From: Bacillota bacterium
GTDB lineage: Bacteria; Bacillota; Clostridia; Lachnospirales; Lachnospiraceae
Reading direction: 5' to 3'
Assembly (NCBI GenBank): GCA_029224465.1
Contig: JAQXUQ010000017.1
Span: forward strand, 54,000 to 117,999
Length of the DNA stretch: 64,000 nt
Shown here piece after piece: positions 53,067-61,041 of the stretch; the first letter of the stretch is position 1; the number at the start of each line of letters is the position of its first letter. The translations under genes and the position numbers were made by a program. The notes beneath the pieces are model-generated. The model worked only from the letters and a program-made list of their open reading frames with translations. It was not told the DNA's origin and searched no databases.

Positions 53067-53960
53067 GTGTCAGAGCGGTTTCGAAAGGAATATGCGGGCA
53101 GAGGACTCGTTACATTATGCGGTCTTCTGATCATCGCGCTCACACTGGCCATCGGCGCATTCCTGATCTATCAGGGAACAGGAACTTTCTATAAATTTCA
53201 TCACAGCCTGTTTGAATTTCTGTTTTCTTCGAACTGGAGCCCGATGGACAACGCGACAGAGGGTGGCGGACATGTCGGAAGCGCGGTTTATATTGCGGGA
53301 TCGCTTATGACCTGCGGACTCGCGCTCCTGATCGCGGCGCCGTTTTCGATCGGCGCCGCGGTTTTCATGACAGAAATTTCACCCAAATGGGGCACGCGGC
53401 TTCTGCAGCCGGCAGTCGAGATTTTCGTCGGAATTCCTTCGGTGGTCTACGGCTGGATCGGACTTACAATTCTGGTTCCGTTCATCCGTGATGTTTTTCA
53501 TGCGAAGATGGGCGGCTACAGCGTTCTGGCGGCGGGCATCGTCCTTGCGGTCATGATCTTTCCGACCATTACGACGGTTGCGGCGGACTCGATCCGGAGC
53601 GTCCCCGATTACTACAGGAAGGCTGCCTACGGACTCGGTTCCACGCGGTGGCAGACAATTTACAAGATTGTGCTGCCGGCCGCGAAGACGGGCATCCTGA
53701 CCGGTGTCATTCTCGGACTTTCGAGAGCGTTCGGCGAAGCGCTCGCGGTTGCGATGGTCATCGGCAAAACACGCGCGTTCCCGAAAAACATCCTCTCCCC
53801 GACCAACAACCTGACCGCGGCAATCGCGGCGGATATGGGGAACTCGGCGAGCGGCGGCGAACAGAATATGGCACTGTGGACCATGGCGCTTCTTCTGTAT
53901 GTGATTTCGATGATCTTCATTGTGCTGATTCACGCGCTTGGAAAGGAAAGAAAAGAATGA
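53067..53960 (+). CDS. pstC: Phosphate ABC permease
   Basis: 297-residue PstC. It shows six helices, the family segment VEIFVGIPSVVYGWIGL, and the EAA loop YRKAAYGLGSTRWQTIYKIVLP. It starts with GTG 53067, behind GAAAGGAGC by eight bases, and overlaps the pstA start by four bases. It forms the channel with PstA. Confidence 0.95.
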   Translation: MSERFRKEYAGRGLVTLCGLLIIALTLAIGAFLIYQGTGTFYKFHHSLFEFLFSSNWSPMDNATEGGGHVGSAVYIAGSLMTCGLALLIAAPFSIGAAVFMTEISPKWGTRLLQPAVEIFVGIPSVVYGWIGLTILVPFIRDVFHAKMGGYSVLAAGIVLAVMIFPTITTVAADSIRSVPDYYRKAAYGLGSTRWQTIYKIVLPAAKTGILTGVILGLSRAFGEALAVAMVIGKTRAFPKNILSPTNNLTAAIAADMGNSASGGEQNMALWTMALLLYVISMIFIVLIHALGKERKE

Positions 53961-54856
53961 GCGAAAAGCTAAGGCACAGAATGCAGAGGGCTAAGAGAAT
54001 CAATGCGCTGATGACCGGTGTATTCACGGGCATCGGGGGATTTTTTCTGGGGCTCATCATTGCTTTGGCGGGCTATATTATCATTCACGGCCTGATGAGC
54101 TATTATCCGGGACTTTTGAGCTTCACGTCCAAGGGAATCGGCAACCAGCTTTTCAACACCGTCTATCTGGTATTCTGGGCGCTCCTGATCAGTGTTCCCC
54201 TTGGTGTGCTCGCCGGCATTTACATGGCGGAATACGCGGGCGATACGAAACTGACCAGATTCATCCGTGTGTGCATTGAGTCGCTCTCTTCCCTCCCTTC
54301 GATCGTCATCGGTCTGTTCGGCTATCTGGTTTTTATCCTGATGACCGGCGCGAGATGGAACCTCTTTGCCGGCGCGCTCGCGGTCTCGATCCTGAGCCTG
54401 CCGTCTGTCACAACGACGACCGAGGACGCGATGCGTTCTCTGCCGAGGAGCTATAAGGCGGGCAGCATGGCGCTTGGCGCAACGCACTGGGTAACGATTG
54501 TAAAGGTCCTGCTTCCCGCCTGCACGCCGCGGATTATCACCGGCGTTATTCTCGCGGCAGGAAGAGGTTTCGGAGAAGCCGCCGCGCTTTTGTATACCGC
54601 AGGCCAGAGCACGAGGATCATGTGGAACAACTGGAATCTTTCTTCGGTAACCTGTCCTTTGAACCCGTTCCGCCCCGGCGAGACGCTGGCGCTGCATATC
54701 TGGGTTATGCGGACAGAAGGCGCGCTGAATCCGAATTCGGAGAAGATCGCGAACTTTTCGGCTGCAGTGCTGGTCATCATCGTTCTTGCTTTTTCGATGA
54801 CGACGAGATATCTGGCTGGAAGATACGGTAAGAAACAGATGGGAGAGAAAGCATGA
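53957..54856 (+). CDS. pstA: Phosphate ABC permease
   Basis: 299-residue Pst[19 protein letters not shown] and the EAA loop [26 protein letters not shown] are typical. I chose ATG 53957, coupled to the pstC stop; a longer open frame reaching back to 53648 lies inside pstC and is a shadow. The stop overlaps pstB. Confidence 0.95.
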   Translation: MSEKLRHRMQRAKRINALMTGVFTGIGGFFLGLIIALAGYIIIHGLMSYYPGLLSFTSKGIGNQLFNTVYLVFWALLISVPLGVLAGIYMAEYAGDTKLTRFIRVCIESLSSLPSIVIGLFGYLVFILMTGARWNLFAGALAVSILSLPSVTTTTEDAMRSLPRSYKAGSMALGATHWVTIVKVLLPACTPRIITGVILAAGRGFGEAAALLYTAGQSTRIMWNNWNLSSVTCPLNPFRPGETLALHIWVMRTEGALNPNSEKIANFSAAVLVIIVLAFSMTTRYLAGRYGKKQMGEKA

Positions 54857-55605
54857 GCAGTAAATTCAGCATCAATGCCCTGCATTTGTATTACGGTGAA
54901 TTTCACGCGCTGAAAAACATCACCCTCGATATTCCCGAGCATGAAATCACCGCGCTGATCGGGCCGTCAGGCTGCGGCAAGTCCACGTTTTTAAAGACGC
55001 TGAACCGCATGAACGACCTCGAAGAAGGGGTGCGGATCGAAGGTCAGGTCACATTGGACGGCACGGACATCTATAAGGATATGGACGCCATCGAGCTTCG
55101 AAAGCGCGTCGGCATGGTTTTCCAGCAGCCCAACCCGTTCCCGAAAAGCATCTATGAAAATGTTGCTTACGGACCGCGCATCAACGGCATTCACAGGAAG
55201 CAGGAACTCGACGAGATTGTGGAGCGGAGTCTGCGGCAGGCGGCGATCTGGGACGAGCTCAAGGACCGGCTGAACAAATCGGCACTTGGACTCTCCGGCG
55301 GCCAGCAGCAGAGACTGTGCATCGCGAGGACGCTTGCGGTGGAGCCGGAAGTGATTCTGATGGATGAGCCTACTTCCGCGCTGGACCCGATTTCGACAAG
55401 CCGTATCGAGGATCTTGCGATCGACCTGAAGGACAAATACACGATTGTCATCGTCACCCACAACATGCAGCAGGCGAGCCGTATTTCGGACAATACCGCG
55501 TTCTTCCTCTTAGGCGAGTTAATCGAGTACAACAACACGGAAAGACTCTTCTCGATTCCGGCGGACAAGCGGACAGAGGATTACATTACAGGCAGATTCG
55601 GCTGA
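54853..55605 (+). CDS. pstB: Phosphate ABC ATPase
   Basis: 250-residue PstB. Walker A is [19 protein letters not shown], the PstB-specific [22 protein letters not shown] follows, the signature is LSGGQQQR, and Walker B is [13 protein letters not shown]. The last residues DYITGRFG are the canonical PstB end. It couples to pstA by an ATGA overlap and is followed by phoU after 23 bases. Confidence 0.97.
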   Translation: MSSKFSINALHLYYGEFHALKNITLDIPEHEITALIGPSGCGKSTFLKTLNRMNDLEEGVRIEGQVTLDGTDIYKDMDAIELRKRVGMVFQQPNPFPKSIYENVAYGPRINGIHRKQELDEIVERSLRQAAIWDELKDRLNKSALGLSGGQQQRLCIARTLAVEPEVILMDEPTSALDPISTSRIEDLAIDLKDKYTIVIVTHNMQQASRISDNTAFFLLGELIEYNNTERLFSIPADKRTEDYITGRFG

Positions 55606-55628
55606 TTGCCGGCAGGAGGGAAGAATAC

Positions 55629-56312
55629 ATGCGCAATAAATTTGACAGAGAACTTGTTTCGCTGAATGAACAGCTGACCCAGATGGGACAGCTTTGCGAG
55701 ACGGCGATTGAGAACGCAACAAAGGCGCTGCAGGACGGCGACATGGAAAAGGCAAAGCTCGTCATTGAAAAGGACGCGGAGATCGACCAGTCCGAACGGG
55801 ATATCGAGCGGCTGTGCCTCAAGCTCCTTCTGCAGCAGCAGCCGGTGGCGAGAGACCTCCGGCAGATTTCCGCCGCTTTGAAAATGATCACGGACATGGA
55901 AAGAATCGGCGACCAGACATCGGATATCGCGGAGATCATCATCTCCGCGAAAATCTCGGAGACGACGGATTTCCCGAAAATCGGGGAGATGAGCCGCGAA
56001 GCCCAGCGCATGGTGACGGACAGTGTCTCCGCCTATGTCAACCGGGACATGGAGCTTGCAGGCCGCGTGGAAGCCAACGACGATGTGGTTGATCTTCTGT
56101 TTGAGTCCGTGAAAAAGGAGCTGATCGAGCGCATCGCGCAGAGCTCCGGAAGAGACATCGCTTCGGCGCAGCATGCGATTGACGTGATCATGGTCGCCAA
56201 ATATCTGGAAAGAATCGCGGATCATGCGACGAATATTGCGGAGTGGGTTGTTTTTTCGATCACAGGCGTCCACGACAGTGCGCCGGACACCAAAAAGGTA
56301 CAGGAGGAATGA
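55629..56312 (+). CDS. phoU: Phosphate transport regulator
   Basis: 227-residue PhoU, two three-helix repeats that link the Pst transporter to its sensor kinase and restrain uptake. Family motifs are seen: VIEKDAEIDQSERDIE, QQPVARDLRQISAALKMITDMERIGDQ, and in the second repeat MVAKYLERIADHATNIAEWVVF. ATG 55629 follows GCAGGAGGG. A phoR/phoB pair is not in the window. Confidence 0.95.
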   Translation: MRNKFDRELVSLNEQLTQMGQLCETAIENATKALQDGDMEKAKLVIEKDAEIDQSERDIERLCLKLLLQQQPVARDLRQISAALKMITDMERIGDQTSDIAEIIISAKISETTDFPKIGEMSREAQRMVTDSVSAYVNRDMELAGRVEANDDVVDLLFESVKKELIERIAQSSGRDIASAQHAIDVIMVAKYLERIADHATNIAEWVVFSITGVHDSAPDTKKVQEE

Positions 56313-56314
56313 TT

Positions 56315-56566
56315 ATGCAGAAGCTGGACGGGATCCGTCAGGAGTTATTAGAGAAAGACGAGCGTGCGCTTGTGGAAGAACTCCTGTGGGCAGCGGCAGG
56401 AAAATCGCTCGTGGCAGGTTTTGCCCTCTGCATTCTTATCGCGGGCATCTTTTCGGAAGCGGCATCCGGCGCGGTGCCGCTCTGGCAGATTATCTTTGCG
56501 GTCCTCTCGATCAGCGTAATAACAGGCGTTGTCATCCGTTTTATACAGATGCAGAAGAAGCTGTAA
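56315..56566 (+). CDS. Small two-helix membrane protein behind phoU
   Basis: I do not recognise this 83-residue protein. A charged N-terminal third (LDGIRQELLEKDERALVEELL) is followed by two hydrophobic helices (about 29-48 and 54-73) and a short basic end. ATG 56315 follows CAGGAGGAAT by seven bases, just after the phoU stop. It belongs to the pst operon by position and may associate with the transporter; this is inference. Confidence 0.65.
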   Translation: MQKLDGIRQELLEKDERALVEELLWAAAGKSLVAGFALCILIAGIFSEAASGAVPLWQIIFAVLSISVITGVVIRFIQMQKKL

Positions 56567-56585
56567 TACCGCGCACCGCGGTATT
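56565..56585. terminator. Hairpin shared by two convergent genes
   Basis: AATACCGCG (56565-56573) pairs with CGCGGTATT (56577-56585) across a three-base loop, spanning the stops of the small membrane protein and the ABC exporter. T runs are weak on both sides; it may act as a bidirectional terminator. Confidence 0.55.
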
Positions 56586-58315
56586 CAGCCGATTTTGATT
56601 TCCCTGCTTCCCCCTTCTTCATAGAGCCTGTGGGAAATCGACAGTACGGTCCTGTTCGCGGATGCTCTTGAAAGCGCGTGCAGGACCGTAAGCTCTGTTT
56701 CGGCGTCAAGATTTGCGGTGATTTCATCCAGCAGCAGAATTTCCGGGTCTGCCGCGACCGCGCGCGCGATCGAAAGCAGCTGCCACTGCCCCTGCGAAAA
56801 CAGATCTTCTCTGCAGGGCGTATCATATCCCTTTTCCAGCTTTTCAATGACAGCGTCCAGCCCTACGGTTTCCGCGGCGGCGCTGACCATTGCCTGCGTA
56901 ACTGCCGGATCAAACAGCGTAATCTGATCCCGTATATTGCCGGGAACCATACGAAAACTCTGTTCCACATATCCGAAAATCTTCCGGTGCGCGCTGTCCG
57001 GAATCCTGTACGCATCCTGTCCGTTTACAAGCACCTGCCCTTCGTTTGCAGGGTACAGTCCCAAAATCAGTTTGAAAATCGTCGATTTTCCGGCGCCGGT
57101 CCTGCCGGAGAGATAGACCCGCTCGCCTTTGTCCACACGAAGCGACAGATCGCGCAGGACATCTTCGCCGTCCGCGTAGCGGAAGGTTACGTGGGAGAGC
57201 AGGATGGCCGGCGCGGGCGAAGCCGCACCGCGGCTCGAGGAGCCGCTTCCAGCTTCGATGGCGGGCATTGCCGCGGCCGTGTCCGCGTTTTCCGCGGAGG
57301 CTGCGGGCTTTCGCGGGCGGGCGGCTGCCGCCTGCGGCGCCTCCTCCTTTGCGGGGCGCTCCGGCTGTGCCAGAAATTCATCAATTCTGTGTGCGCCTGC
57401 CGCCGCGGACTGGATTGTCTGAATCTCCATGCCGATCGAATCGAGCGGCGCGAAGATCTGGGAAACCCACGAGACAATCGTTACGGCTCCGCCGACCGAC
57501 ATTCCGAAAAATGCCTGCGCGGAAGGCCTGCCGGATGCCGCGAGCAGATAGATCAGGGCGATGACTGCCGCGCTGATGATATTGATGACAGGGGAATAAA
57601 CCGCGTCGTAGAAATTCGTCCTTTCAACTGCCCTGTAGCTTTGCAGAACGCCGCTGCTGTAACGTTTCCGCATGAAGTCTTCACAGCCAAGGGTATGAAT
57701 CGTCCGGATACTGTGGATCGTTTCGGGAACCATCGCCGTGACCCGTCCCTGCGCTGCGCGGTTGTCGATCTGCGCGCGGAGCATGCGCTTCTGCACAGCC
57801 CTCGTGAAAACATAAATGAGCGGCAGGACTAAACCCAGCACAAGCGCAAGCCCTTTGCTGCGCAGAAAAATCATGACAAACAGACTGATGACCTTGCAAA
57901 GATCCGCGAACATGCTGATGATGCCGGAAGTAAAAAGCTCTTCGACCGTATCGACATCGCCGACGAAGCGGGAGGTGGTAACGCCGGGCTGTGTTTTGAC
58001 AAAACAGTCCGCAGGAAGCTTCTGCAGTTTTGCGCAAAGAGCACTGCGCAGGGTGTGCGTGACCTTCTGACCGAAAATGACCAGCAGGCTCTCGCGTCCG
58101 CTTTCAAACACGCCGCTGATCAGAATCAGACCGAAATAGGAGAGAATCATCAGCAGGGAGATATCCTGCGAGCGGCTCAGACGGTCCACAATGCGGCCCA
58201 GAATGACCGGCGGGATCAGCGCGGTGATGACGGATACGGCGGTCGAAAGAAGAATCAGAGCGGCAAGAAGGAGATGCCGCCGGATGGCCAGCCGGATGAT
58301 TTTACTGCTGCTCAT
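56585..58315 (-). CDS. ABC exporter subunit with non-canonical signature motif
   Basis: 576-residue fused ABC exporter. Six-helix membrane domain at about 1-310. An unusual Ala/Pro/Glu-rich linker of about 60 residues separates it from the ATPase domain. Walker A is LSGRTGAGKSTIFK, Walker B is ILLLDEITANLDAE with intact Glu, but the signature is FSQGQWQLL instead of LSGGQ. It pairs with the preceding gene product as a heterodimer in which one ATP site is degenerate. I use ATG 58315 (minus strand), behind GGAAGGAGAG; it overlaps the upstream gene by 14 bases. Confidence 0.9.
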   Translation of the reverse strand: MSSSKIIRLAIRRHLLLAALILLSTAVSVITALIPPVILGRIVDRLSRSQDISLLMILSYFGLILISGVFESGRESLLVIFGQKVTHTLRSALCAKLQKLPADCFVKTQPGVTTSRFVGDVDTVEELFTSGIISMFADLCKVISLFVMIFLRSKGLALVLGLVLPLIYVFTRAVQKRMLRAQIDNRAAQGRVTAMVPETIHSIRTIHTLGCEDFMRKRYSSGVLQSYRAVERTNFYDAVYSPVINIISAAVIALIYLLAASGRPSAQAFFGMSVGGAVTIVSWVSQIFAPLDSIGMEIQTIQSAAAGAHRIDEFLAQPERPAKEEAPQAAAARPRKPAASAENADTAAAMPAIEAGSGSSSRGAASPAPAILLSHVTFRYADGEDVLRDLSLRVDKGERVYLSGRTGAGKSTIFKLILGLYPANEGQVLVNGQDAYRIPDSAHRKIFGYVEQSFRMVPGNIRDQITLFDPAVTQAMVSAAAETVGLDAVIEKLEKGYDTPCREDLFSQGQWQLLSIARAVAADPEILLLDEITANLDAETELTVLHALSRASANRTVLSISHRLYEEGGSREIKIG

Positions 58316-60224
58316 GGACGGTCTCTCCTTCCTGCAGTCTCCAGAGTCTGTCGTACTCTTTGCATTGCTTTCGAAGATCAGCATTCGTACCTATGAGCGC
58401 GCTGCTGCCCTGCGCCGCGTCACCGGAGAGCCAGATGACCTTCGCTGTCCTGTTAAAACAATACAGCCTGTGAGAAATCAAAATAACGATGCTGTCCCGG
58501 CACAGGGACTGTATATTACGGAAAATTTCCTGCTCTGTCTCTTTGTCCAGCGCGGAAAAAGGATCGTCGAGAATGTAGACGGGACGGCGCCTTGCAAGCG
58601 TCCGCGCAAGAGCGAGCCGCTGCGCCTGCCCGCCGGAGAGGCGGACGCCGGTGCTGCCGACGATCGTTTGTTCCTTCTGCTGCATCGCCATGACTTCCTG
58701 ATCGAGGCACACGGCGCGGAGCCATGGCCAGACGCTGCCGGACCGGCCCATGAGGACATTGTTTTCAATGGTGTCGTTTAACAGCTCGGGGTCATGCCCG
58801 AGATATCCGAAGAGAGTGCTGCGGACAGCCCGCGGAAGAGAGGAGAGCTCCTGCCCGTTTACCTGAACAGAGCCTTCGTAAGGGTGTTCGCACAGGAATA
58901 CTTTTCCGAAGGTTGATTTGCCGCAGGCGACAGGACCGGTCACGCCGATCATTTCTCCGGCCTGCGCGTCGAAGCGGATTCCTTTGAAAATTTCGCTGCC
59001 CCCGTCGTAGGAAAACGAGAGGCCGCACACGCGAAGACGGGCGCCGGCTGCCGCGCCGCCGTTTGCGGAGCGCTCTGATGGCGCGCCGCCCGCCGGCCCG
59101 TTCCCAGAGCACCCTGCATCGTTCGCGGAGCAGTCTGCCACATCGCCCGCCGGGCAATCTGCCGTGGCATTTTCCGGGGCAGCGCTGCCGGATTCCGCGG
59201 CAGGCGCGAGCGTACCGTCCGCCGCCGCATTCTGCCGGGCTGCGCGCTGCATCAGCGGGCGAATCCGGCGCCAGGAAACCTGCGCCTTCTGCACGCTGTT
59301 GAAAAGCTTCGCCGCCTTGGACGATTTGAGAGAAAGCTTTGCGTAACAGGACATGAACGTTGTGAAAGCGGCAATGTCCCAGACAGCGTATCCTTTTCCA
59401 AGGACATTGCGGGAGCCGAAATACAGAATCAGGACCGAGCTGAACATCGAAATGATCTGATAGAGCGGCGGCATCGCGGATACAAAGACGCCGGCCGCTG
59501 CCGCGTCGCGCTCATAGTCGTCAAGGCAGGCTTCATAGGCTTTGTCCCGCAAAGGTTCGACGCCGAACACACGGTAGGTAAGAGCCGCACTGACACGGTC
59601 AAGGGTGGCGGAGGAAAGGCGGGCGGAGGTTGTTTTGAAGCGGGACTGCGCTCTTTGAACAATGACCTTCATTTTCTCCGCAATGAAATAAGAGACCGGC
59701 GGAAACACAAGACACAGCAGCGCGAGCCGGAAGTCGTAGTACAGCAGCATGCACACATAGCCGATCAGCGCGATGCCGGTGTCGAAAATCTCGGTCGTGA
59801 ACTTGCGCATTCCCTCTGCGCAGTCATCGACGTCGGAGATCGCCTTTGTGATCATGTTTCCGGTGTCTTCGTTTGAAAGGTCGGCGGCGGAAAGGTCCAC
59901 GAGCCCCGCGTACAGAATCTCTTTCATGGAACGGTTGGTATGGTTGCAGAATTTGCGGACATACAGGCGCTTTACGAATCTTGCGGTCTGTACCGCCGCA
60001 ATCGCCAGAACATATCCCGCAGCCAGCGCCGCCATGGAACGGAATGTTTTTCTGCGCTGAAAAATATCCAGAAGCCGCTGCGCCAGATGCCCCTCGAACC
60101 ATGGACCGGCCAGAAGGCCGATATTATAGATAACGCCGGAGACGGTGACGATCAACAGCGTTGGCCAGTCTGCCTTAAAATAAGAAATGATACTGGAAGG
60201 ATCTTTTACCTGATATTGTTTCAT
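58302..60224 (-). CDS. ABC exporter subunit with Asp in Walker B
   Basis: 640-residue partner subunit. The membrane domain spans about 20-300. The linker before the ATPase domain is very long and of low complexity (Ala/Gly/Ser/Asn with four Cys, about residues 325-395). The ATPase domain has Walker A GPVACGKSTFGK, a canonical LSGGQAQR signature and Walker B PVYILDDPFSALD, where the catalytic Glu is replaced by Asp. This complements the partner with the degenerate signature, as in asymmetric heterodimeric exporters. It starts 14 bases after the ArsR gene, suggesting metal-linked control. The substrate is unknown. Confidence 0.9.
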   Translation of the reverse strand: MKQYQVKDPSSIISYFKADWPTLLIVTVSGVIYNIGLLAGPWFEGHLAQRLLDIFQRRKTFRSMAALAAGYVLAIAAVQTARFVKRLYVRKFCNHTNRSMKEILYAGLVDLSAADLSNEDTGNMITKAISDVDDCAEGMRKFTTEIFDTGIALIGYVCMLLYYDFRLALLCLVFPPVSYFIAEKMKVIVQRAQSRFKTTSARLSSATLDRVSAALTYRVFGVEPLRDKAYEACLDDYERDAAAAGVFVSAMPPLYQIISMFSSVLILYFGSRNVLGKGYAVWDIAAFTTFMSCYAKLSLKSSKAAKLFNSVQKAQVSWRRIRPLMQRAARQNAAADGTLAPAAESGSAAPENATADCPAGDVADCSANDAGCSGNGPAGGAPSERSANGGAAAGARLRVCGLSFSYDGGSEIFKGIRFDAQAGEMIGVTGPVACGKSTFGKVFLCEHPYEGSVQVNGQELSSLPRAVRSTLFGYLGHDPELLNDTIENNVLMGRSGSVWPWLRAVCLDQEVMAMQQKEQTIVGSTGVRLSGGQAQRLALARTLARRRPVYILDDPFSALDKETEQEIFRNIQSLCRDSIVILISHRLYCFNRTAKVIWLSGDAAQGSSALIGTNADLRKQCKEYDRLWRLQEGETVHEQQ

Positions 60225-60238
60225 AATGTGCCCATTGC

Positions 60239-60607
60239 TTAGTCGGGGCAGGAGATTTCCGCCACGTCTTCTATCGTATGGTGGAGCTTGCGGACAAGTT
60301 TCGTATCCGCCGCCCGGTAATACATTTCCTTGCCTTCCCGCCGCGATGTCAGAAGCCCGGCGGATTTGAGAATCCGCAGATGGTGCGAGACTGCGGGACT
60401 GGACATGCCGGTCAGAGCCGCGATATCAATTACGCACTCTTCGGTATGGCAGAGCAGCCAGAAAATGCGCAGTCTTGTCGGATCGCCAAGCTGCTTCATG
60501 GCTTCGGCGACAGCGGCGATTCTTGTTTCGTCCGGCATTTTGTCGACAATTTTCTGTTCTTCTGCAATATCGTGGTGATGGTGGGGAAGGATCAGTTCTC
60601 CGCTCAT
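60239..60607 (-). CDS. ArsR/SmtB-family metal-responsive repressor
   Basis: 122-residue winged-helix repressor. N-terminal His-rich segment SGELILPHHHHDIAEEQ, HTH core ALTGMSSPAVSHHLRILKSAGLL, and wing RREGKEMYYRAAD. The C-terminal helix DTKLVRKLHHTIEDVAE carries Asp, two His and Glu in the spacing of zinc-site alpha-5 sensors; one Cys (EECVIDIA) lies where CadC-like proteins have a metal ligand. Start ATG 60607 follows GGAGGCGCGC on the minus strand. It faces the HMA and P-type ATPase genes and heads the exporter operon. Zinc, cadmium or lead is the likely signal. Confidence 0.9.
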   Translation of the reverse strand: MSGELILPHHHHDIAEEQKIVDKMPDETRIAAVAEAMKQLGDPTRLRIFWLLCHTEECVIDIAALTGMSSPAVSHHLRILKSAGLLTSRREGKEMYYRAADTKLVRKLHHTIEDVAEISCPD

Positions 60608-60648
60608 AGCGCGCCTCCATTCGGAAATATTGCTATTATTATAACCCA

Positions 60649-60705
60649 TTGACAACGGCTGCGGACGGGAGTATATTCAATCTATCAATTAAACAAACGT
60701 TTAAT
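60649..60705 (+). promoter_or_regulatory. Promoter and ArsR-type operator of the metal-efflux genes
   Basis: TTGACA (60649-60654) and TATATT (60672-60677) are spaced by 17 bases. Just downstream is ATTAAAC-AAAC-GTTTAAT (60688-60705), a perfect 7-4-7 dyad resembling SmtB/CzrA-type operators. The ArsR protein encoded divergently is the likely binder and would release in metal. Confidence 0.75.
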
Positions 60706-60743
60706 CGTAAACCGGTCATATTATTGCTACGGAGGTTGGTGTT

Positions 60744-60965
60744 ATGAAGAAAAGCTACAAGATCGATGTGGACTGCGCGGCATGCGCGCTCAAGATGGAA
60801 GACGCGGCGAAGAAGACCGAAGGCGTCGCGGACGCATCGGTGAACTTCATGGCTTTGAAAATGAAGGTGGATTTTGCAGATGGCGCCGATCCCGCGCAGG
60901 TGATGGAGAACGTCCGCAAAAACTGCAGAAAGGTCGAGCCTGACTGCGAGATTTTCCTGAAGTAA
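60744..60965 (+). CDS. Heavy-metal-associated (HMA) domain protein
   Basis: 73-residue ferredoxin-like HMA domain. The metal-binding loop is DVDCAACALKMEDA with the CxxC pair (CAAC) preceded by Asp instead of the GMTC of copper chaperones. This form is common in zinc/cadmium ATPase N-domains. Start ATG 60744 follows ACGGAGGTTG. The neighbouring P-type ATPase starts 77 bases later and lacks an N-terminal HMA domain, so this may be its detached metal-binding domain. Confidence 0.9.
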   Translation: MKKSYKIDVDCAACALKMEDAAKKTEGVADASVNFMALKMKVDFADGADPAQVMENVRKNCRKVEPDCEIFLK

Positions 60966-61041
60966 TGGCGTGCCTGACTGTAAGGTTTTCCTGAAGTAAT
61001 GATGTGCCGCGCGGCAGACGCCGCGCCCCGAAAGGATTTTA

